In this document: positions 58,913 to 64,000 of the stretch, one piece after another
Layout of the letters: every line of letters starts with the position of its first letter
How positions within the stretch are numbered: position 1 is the first letter of the stretch
Source: Ferrithrix thermotolerans DSM 19514
GTDB lineage: Bacteria > Actinomycetota > Acidimicrobiia > Acidimicrobiales > CAIXPF01
DNA: 64,000 bases
NCBI GenBank assembly: GCA_945906305.1
Contig: CAMDQT010000001.1
Span: 1 to 64,000 of the forward strand
Direction of reading: 5' to 3'
Program-made: the position numbers and the translations under genes
The notes under the pieces: model-generated
Database searches by the model: none
Told to the model about the DNA's origin: nothing
The model's input: the letters and a program-made list of their open reading frames with translations, nothing else

Positions 58913-60373
58913 ATGCCCGAACCTCGTATCGGAATCCTGGTGGTGGCCTACAACGCGGCCACCACCCTGGCCTCGGTGCTCGATCGGATCCCGCAGTCCG
59001 TCCGTCATCGGATCGAAGAGGTCATCGTCGCGGACGACGCCAGCCCGGACAACAACTCCACCTACCTCGTGGGCTTGGGCTACCAAAGCCGGGGCAGCGA
59101 TCTGCCGCTGACCGTGATCCGTCGGGAGCGCAACCTCGGCTACGGAGGCAATCAAAAGGCCGGCTACCGCTACGCCATCGACCAAGGCTTTGACATCATC
59201 GTCATGCTCCACGGCGACGGGCAGTACGCGCCCGAAGCACTACCGGAGATCCTCGAGCCGCTGATCAACGGTGAGGCCGACGCCGTGTTCGGTTCGCGCA
59301 TGATCGTGCCGGGAGCTGCTCGTCGGGGCGGTATGCCGTTGTATAAATACGTCGGCAACAAGATTTTGTCTTCGACGCAGAACGCGCTCATGGGTGCATC
59401 GCTGTCCGAGTGGCATTCCGGCTATCGGGCCTATCGAGTGCAAGCCCTCGAGTCGGTGCCCTTCGAAGCCAACTCCGATGGGTTCAACTTCGATACGCAA
59501 ATCATCCTGCAGTTTCTCGACGCCCATAAGCGCATCGTCGAGGTGCCGATACCCACGTATTACGGCGAGGAGATCTGCCATGTCAATGGCCTGGTGTACG
59601 CCCGGGACATCATCGGCGACACCCTGCGCTATCGGCTGCAGAAGATGGGGTTCGGGTCCGGCAAACTCGCCCGCGCCGGGGAGGCCTACGACCTCAAACC
59701 CAGCGGCCACTCCAGCCACAACGCGATCTTGCGGCGCATGGCCAACGAGGCGCCGTGCAAGGTGCTCGATCTCGGGTGCTCATCTGGCTTGCTCGCCGAA
59801 CAGTTGCGCCAGTTGGGCCATCACGTCACCGGCGTGGACACGATTGCACTCGCTGGGGTGGAGCAGCGGGTCGACGCGTTCTACGTGGCCGATCTGGAGC
59901 AAGGCATCCCGGCCGAGGTCGGCCGCGGCTTCGACGTGGTGCTCGCGGCTGACGTGATCGAACATGTGCGCAACGGCGCCCGGCTGCTGGCCGATATGCG
60001 CCGCTGCGTCCGCTCCGGTGGTTTCGTGCTGGCCAGTGTGCCGAACATCTCGCACTGGTACCCACGCCTACGCGTGGCTTCGGGTCGCTTCGGCTATGAC
60101 CAGCGTGGCATCCTCGACGACACCCACGTGCGGTTCTTCACTCGCCGCAGTTTCCTTGCCCAGGCCCGCGAAGCCGGGCTGGAATGCCGCCGGTTCGAGG
60201 CGACGGGCCTGCCTCTCGACGTCATGGCGCAGGCCTCGGTCCAGGACGGCCAAACGATTCGCCCTGGGTCCCTTCGGCGTCTGGTTACGGGGATCGATCG
60301 AATCGGGGTTGGCCTGTGGCCTTGTCTCTTCGGGTACCAACTCGTATTCGAACTCGAACTCACGTCGCGTTGA
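58913..60373 (+). CDS. glycosyltransferase family 2 fused to a class I methyltransferase
   Basis: 486 residues. Residues ~5-240 form a GT-A glycosyltransferase (RIGILVVAYNAATTLASVLD, VIVADDASPDN, RNLGYGGNQKAG, MLHGDGQY, FNFDTQI). Residues ~275-440 form a SAM-methyltransferase (VLDLGCSSGLLAEQL, VTGVDTIA, DVVLAADVIEHV, VPNISHWYPRL, THVRFFTRRSF). Sits upstream of the rml genes, so it may act on a surface glycan. Confidence 0.9.
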   Translation: MPEPRIGILVVAYNAATTLASVLDRIPQSVRHRIEEVIVADDASPDNNSTYLVGLGYQSRGSDLPLTVIRRERNLGYGGNQKAGYRYAIDQGFDIIVMLHGDGQYAPEALPEILEPLINGEADAVFGSRMIVPGAARRGGMPLYKYVGNKILSSTQNALMGASLSEWHSGYRAYRVQALESVPFEANSDGFNFDTQIILQFLDAHKRIVEVPIPTYYGEEICHVNGLVYARDIIGDTLRYRLQKMGFGSGKLARAGEAYDLKPSGHSSHNAILRRMANEAPCKVLDLGCSSGLLAEQLRQLGHHVTGVDTIALAGVEQRVDAFYVADLEQGIPAEVGRGFDVVLAADVIEHVRNGARLLADMRRCVRSGGFVLASVPNISHWYPRLRVASGRFGYDQRGILDDTHVRFFTRRSFLAQAREAGLECRRFEATGLPLDVMAQASVQDGQTIRPGSLRRLVTGIDRIGVGLWPCLFGYQLVFELELTSR

Positions 60374-60410
60374 TCAGTCCTCACGCCGCGATGGGTAGGC
60401 TCTGGTACTT

Positions 60411-61523
60411 ATGCGAGGCTTGATCCTCAGCGGCGGGGCAGGTACGCGCCTGCGGCCCATCACCCACACCAGCGCCAAGCAGCTGGTGCCGATTGCCAAC
60501 AAACCGATTCTCTTCTACGGCATCGAGGACATGGCCCGAGCCGGTATCACCGAGATCGGCATCGTGGTGGGCGACACCCGGGCCGACATCATGGCTGCGG
60601 TCGGCGACGGGTCGCAGTTCGGTGTCAGGGTCACCTACCTGCCCCAGGACGCGCCACGGGGCCTGGCTCATTGCGTGCTCATCGCCCGCGACTTCCTCGG
60701 CGAGGAAGACTTCGTGATGTACCTCGGCGACAACATGTTGGAGGCCGGTCTCGCCGGGTTCGTGCAGAACTTCGAGGCTGAGCGGGCGGCGGTCGGGCGC
60801 GTGGGCCTCGGTGGGGTCGGTTCGGACCGCATTGCGGTGGCACAGATCCTCCTGAAGGAAGTCGACAATCCCGCCGCGTTCGGGGTGGCTGAGGTCGGTG
60901 CCGACGGGGAAGTTGTGCATCTGTTTGAAAAGCCCGAGGTGCCACCGTCGAATCTGGCCTTGGTGGGGGTGTACCTGTTCGATCCGCACATCCACGACGC
61001 GGTACGCGCTATCGCCGCGTCACCCCGGGGAGAGTTGGAGATCACCGACGCCATCCAGTGGCTGATCGACCAAGGCCACCGGGTCCGCCATGAGGTGTTG
61101 CAGGGCTGGTGGATCGACACCGGTAAGAAGGACCCGTTGCTGGAATGCAACCGGTTGGTACTCGACACCATCGTCGGTGCCGTGCGGGGCGAGGTCGATG
61201 AGCATTCCAGCGTTGAAGGTCGGGTCATCATCGAGGCCGGGGCTCGCCTGGAGCGGTCCCGGGTGCGCGGCCCTGCGGTCATCGGTGCTGGCACGGTGCT
61301 GCGCGACAGCTACATCGGTCCTTATAGCTCCATAGCTGCTGATTGCGAGATCGTCGGCTCCGAGATCGAGAACTCAGTGGTACTGCAATCGAGTCGTATC
61401 ATCGGCATCGCCCGGCTCACTGAAAGCCTCCTGGGCCGTAACACCGAGGTGTTCCGCTCCGGATATCGTCCCCACGCCACCCGGCTGATGCTGGGCGATC
61501 ACAGCCTCGTCGACCTGGAGTAG
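60411..61523 (+). CDS. rmlA: glucose-1-phosphate thymidylyltransferase, long form
   Basis: 370 residues. Nucleotidyltransferase: LILSGGAGTRLRPITHTSAKQLVPI (in parts), YLGDNMLE, QGWWIDTGKKDPLLE, plus a C-terminal left-handed helix (SSVEGRVIIEAGARL, VLRDSYIGPYSS) that the short RmlA lacks. First step of dTDP-sugar synthesis. rmlC follows 10 bases later. Confidence 0.94.
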   Translation: MRGLILSGGAGTRLRPITHTSAKQLVPIANKPILFYGIEDMARAGITEIGIVVGDTRADIMAAVGDGSQFGVRVTYLPQDAPRGLAHCVLIARDFLGEEDFVMYLGDNMLEAGLAGFVQNFEAERAAVGRVGLGGVGSDRIAVAQILLKEVDNPAAFGVAEVGADGEVVHLFEKPEVPPSNLALVGVYLFDPHIHDAVRAIAASPRGELEITDAIQWLIDQGHRVRHEVLQGWWIDTGKKDPLLECNRLVLDTIVGAVRGEVDEHSSVEGRVIIEAGARLERSRVRGPAVIGAGTVLRDSYIGPYSSIAADCEIVGSEIENSVVLQSSRIIGIARLTESLLGRNTEVFRSGYRPHATRLMLGDHSLVDLE

Positions 61524-61533
61524 AGCCGAAATC

Positions 61534-62100
61534 ATGGCCATCGTCACCCCATCCGGACGCATCGACGGCGTCGTTCACGTCGACTTGCAGACCTTCGGCG
61601 ACGAACGTGGCGTCTTTGTCGAAACGTACCGGCGGCAGTGGGTTCCCGGCGCTCGGGAAATGATCCAGTCCAACCGTGGTGACCGCAAGGCGGGCTGCGT
61701 CGTCGGTCTGCATTACCACCTGCACCAGGCCGATTATTGGTATATCCCCTTCGGGCGGTGCCGGGCGGTGCTGCACGATCTTCGCGTCGGTTCGCCAACC
61801 GACGGTGCCACCGAGATGGTTGATCTCGGTGAACAAGCCGACGGCTCGTTTGCCCAGCGCGGGCTGTATATCCCACCCGGTGTCGCCCACGGGTTCGCCT
61901 CGCTGTCGGACATGACCATCACCTACCTCGTCGATGGCTACTACAACCCGGCGGACGAGTTGGGGGTGGCGTGGGACGATCCCGAGATAGGGGCGGATTG
62001 GGGCCTCGAGCACGCCGTGGTGTCCGCCCGTGACGCCGAGAACCCGCGCCGCTCGGCCCTCCCGCCCCACGGCGTACCGCGCTGGCCGTTACGTACCTGA
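61534..62100 (+). CDS. rmlC: dTDP-4-dehydrorhamnose 3,5-epimerase
   Basis: 188 residues. RmlC cupin: DERGVFVETYRRQW, QSNRGDRKAGCVVGLHYHLHQADYW read in two parts, PPGVAHGFASLSD, YLVDGYYNPADELGVAWDDP. Catalytic His lies in GLHYH. Third gene of the dTDP-L-rhamnose pathway, followed by rmlB. Confidence 0.93.
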   Translation: MAIVTPSGRIDGVVHVDLQTFGDERGVFVETYRRQWVPGAREMIQSNRGDRKAGCVVGLHYHLHQADYWYIPFGRCRAVLHDLRVGSPTDGATEMVDLGEQADGSFAQRGLYIPPGVAHGFASLSDMTITYLVDGYYNPADELGVAWDDPEIGADWGLEHAVVSARDAENPRRSALPPHGVPRWPLRT

Positions 62101-62182
62101 GCGGGCAACGGTCCCTCATGGGGTCCGCTGGTCACGCCATGGCAGGCCGTGATGGTCGGGGCCGTTAGCCTTAGCGGTCGTT

Positions 62183-63154
62183 ATGAAGCTTCTCGTCACC
62201 GGCGGGGCCGGATTCATCGGGTCCAACTACCTACGTTGGCTGCTCGCCAACACCGAGGACCACGTTGTGGTGCTCGACGCACTCACCTATGCGGGCAATC
62301 GGGAGAACTTCCGCGGCATCGAGGACAACCCGCGGTTTCGCTTTGTGCACGGTGACATCCGCGACCGCGAGGCGGTGGGCGCGGCGATGGCGGGCTGTCA
62401 GCGGGTCGTGCATTTCGCGGCCGAGACCCACGTCGATCGCAGCATCAGCGATCCCGACAGCTTTGTGTTGACCAACTGCCAGGGTACCAACGTGGTGTGT
62501 GACCTCGCCCGCCAGCATGGGGTCGAGCGGGTGCTGCACATTTCCACCGACGAGGTCTATGGCTCGGTCGAGGAGGGGTCCTCCACCGAGGCCGACCTGC
62601 TGGTTCCACGCTCGCCGTACTCGGCGGCCAAGGCCGGTTCGGACCTGATCGCGTTGGGCTACGGCACCACCTACGGCCTCGACGTGGTGGTGACGCGGGC
62701 ATCGAACAACTACGGGCCCTACCAGTTCCCCGAGAAGGTCATCCCGCTGTTCGTCACCAACCTGCTCGACGGGCTGAGGGTCCCGTTGTACGGCGATGGG
62801 CTCAACGTGCGGGACTGGCTCTACGTACAGGACCACTGCCGCGGTATCGACACGGCGTTGCGTCTCGGTGTCGCGGGCGAGATCTACAACATCGGAGGGG
62901 GCAACGAGGTGCCCAATCGCGAGCTCACCGATCGCCTCGTCGCGCTGTGCGGCCGGGATGAATCCGCCATTGAGTACGTCGCGGACCGGCCCGGGCACGA
63001 CCGCCGCTACTCGGTGGACTGTTCCAAGTTGCGTGCTCTGGGCTGGGTGCCGGCCCGCGACTTCGAGGCTGGCCTCGTGGAGACCGTGGCGTGGTACCGC
63101 GACCATCGTTGGTGGTGGGAGCCGCTCAAGGCGCGCCCCGGCGTGGTCCGCTGA
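62183..63154 (+). CDS. rmlB: dTDP-glucose 4,6-dehydratase
   Basis: 323 residues. NAD-binding LLVTGGAGFIGSNYLRWLL, catalytic STDEVYGS and Tyr-X3-Lys in SPYSAAKAGSDL, DWLYVQDHCRG, and RPGHDRRYSVD near the end. Second step in dTDP-L-rhamnose synthesis. Confidence 0.95.
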   Translation: MKLLVTGGAGFIGSNYLRWLLANTEDHVVVLDALTYAGNRENFRGIEDNPRFRFVHGDIRDREAVGAAMAGCQRVVHFAAETHVDRSISDPDSFVLTNCQGTNVVCDLARQHGVERVLHISTDEVYGSVEEGSSTEADLLVPRSPYSAAKAGSDLIALGYGTTYGLDVVVTRASNNYGPYQFPEKVIPLFVTNLLDGLRVPLYGDGLNVRDWLYVQDHCRGIDTALRLGVAGEIYNIGGGNEVPNRELTDRLVALCGRDESAIEYVADRPGHDRRYSVDCSKLRALGWVPARDFEAGLVETVAWYRDHRWWWEPLKARPGVVR

Positions 63155-63155
63155 C

Positions 63156-64000
63156 GTGCGGGCCTTCGTGACCGGGGCCGGCGGTCAACTCGGCCAGGAA
63201 CTGGTGCAGTTGCTCATGGCGCGTGATCGCCGAGACGATGTCATCGTCGCCGCCGACCATGCCACCATGGACCTCGCCGATCGTGACGCCGTGCTCGGCA
63301 CCATCTGCAGCGTCGAGCCCGAGGTCGTCTTCCATGTCGGTGCGTTCACCGCTGTCGATCGTTGCGAAAGCGAGCCAGATCGGGCCTACGCCGTCAACGC
63401 CCTGGGAACTCGCCACGTCGCCGATGCCTGTCGGCGCATCGGCGCCCACCTGGTGTACGTGTCTACGGACTACGTGTTCGACGGCACCAAGCCCACGCCC
63501 TATCACGAGTGGGACAGCCCCAATCCACAATCGGTCTATGGACGTTCGAAGCTCGGCGGCGAGTTGGCCTGCGGGCCGGAGGCCACCATTGTGCGCACCT
63601 CGTGGGTGTGCGGCCGCTACGGCCCGAACATGGTGCGCACCGTTCTTCGGGCTGCGGCCAATCCTGGGCCGTTGCGTTTCGTGCAGGACCAGATCGGCCA
63701 TCCAACCTTTGCCGATGACCTCGCGGTGATGGTGGCGCGGCTGGGCATCGAACGGCGGCCGGGGACCTTCCACGTGACCAACGCCGGAGCGGTGTCGTGG
63801 TTCGAGTTCGTCTGGGCGATACTGGAAGCTGCCGGAGGAGATCCGAGTCGAGTCCTGCCCATCACGACCGCAGAACTCGATCCACCCCGACCGGCGCCCC
63901 GTCCGGCCAATTCGGTACTCGACAATGCCGCCCTACGTCTGTCTGCCATCGCCCCGCTCGAGGACTTCCGGGTGCCGTTGGCCCGTCTAGTCGCCCACCT
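63156..64000 (+). CDS. rmlD: dTDP-4-dehydrorhamnose reductase (3' end outside window)
   Basis: Open from GTG 63156, one base after the rmlB stop, to the window edge, ~281 codons. RmlD pattern: FVTGAGGQLGQEL, HVGAFTAVDRCE, YVSTDYVFDG, YGRSKLGGE (Tyr-X3-Lys) and PTFADDLAVMV. Last step of dTDP-L-rhamnose synthesis. Confidence 0.93.
   Translation, partial: MRAFVTGAGGQLGQELVQLLMARDRRDDVIVAADHATMDLADRDAVLGTICSVEPEVVFHVGAFTAVDRCESEPDRAYAVNALGTRHVADACRRIGAHLVYVSTDYVFDGTKPTPYHEWDSPNPQSVYGRSKLGGELACGPEATIVRTSWVCGRYGPNMVRTVLRAAANPGPLRFVQDQIGHPTFADDLAVMVARLGIERRPGTFHVTNAGAVSWFEFVWAILEAAGGDPSRVLPITTAELDPPRPAPRPANSVLDNAALRLSAIAPLEDFRVPLARLVAH

Overview
High-GC window from a bacterial chromosome. Gene content points to an actinomycetote, most likely of the class Acidimicrobiia: an F420-type luciferase-like oxidoreductase, a split SUF cluster with an integrated Rieske ferredoxin, Ku plus a stand-alone LigD-type polymerase, MetH, a long-form RmlA, and several small proteins of unknown function. 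GTG starts and 4-base ATGA/GTGA gene overlaps are frequent. The lineage is inferred from gene content only. No rRNA, tRNA or CRISPR array was seen.

Layout. 1-10.8 kb: F420 oxidoreductase end, redoxin-like and eIF2B-like genes, acyl-CoA dehydrogenase, DMSO/biotin-sulfoxide-reductase-like molybdoenzyme, mutY, a two-gene operon encoding a CPTC thioredoxin-like protein and a UGSC protein whose frame is interrupted by one TGA read here as selenocysteine, then an MBL hydrolase, flavin reductase and gamma-carbonic anhydrase. 10.8-20.9 kb: Fe-S assembly, with sufB-x-x-sufD-Rieske-sufC on the plus strand converging on a second sufC-sufS-sufU on the minus strand. 20.9-27.3 kb: toxin-antitoxin pair, acyl-CoA dehydrogenase, a structured element with a 15-codon leader frame, hydrolase, DNA glycosylase, TetR, and an RNase HI-SLOG fusion. 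27.3-32.1 kb: amidase-hyuA-hyuB, translationally coupled, with hyuB broken.

31.9-39.6 kb is an accessory island inside hyuB. A second, diverged copy of the hyuB 3' end lies at its far side next to a decayed, N-terminally truncated serine recombinase. The cargo looks like defence: XRE repressor plus ImmA-type peptidase, a 43-residue SGRF protein, an OLD-type ATPase/TOPRIM nuclease, an N6-adenine methylase and, convergent with it, a helix-hairpin-helix/zinc/PD-(D/E)XK protein that may be the cognate endonuclease. Copies of the palindrome TTGCGCAA flank the XRE-ImmA pair. This cassette and the candidate selenoprotein are the strongest leads for something not fully described.

39.8-64 kb is mostly core metabolism: lipoamide dehydrogenase, acyltransferase E2 and a LipB-LipA fusion in one run (a lipoate-dependent dehydrogenase module); pyrE; M24 peptidase; Ku and polymerase (end joining); metH divergent from a cobalamin adenosyltransferase; pepA; a sirtuin; a rhodanese-E1 fusion; a glycosyltransferase-methyltransferase fusion; and rmlA-rmlC-rmlB-rmlD for dTDP-L-rhamnose, the last gene cut by the window edge.
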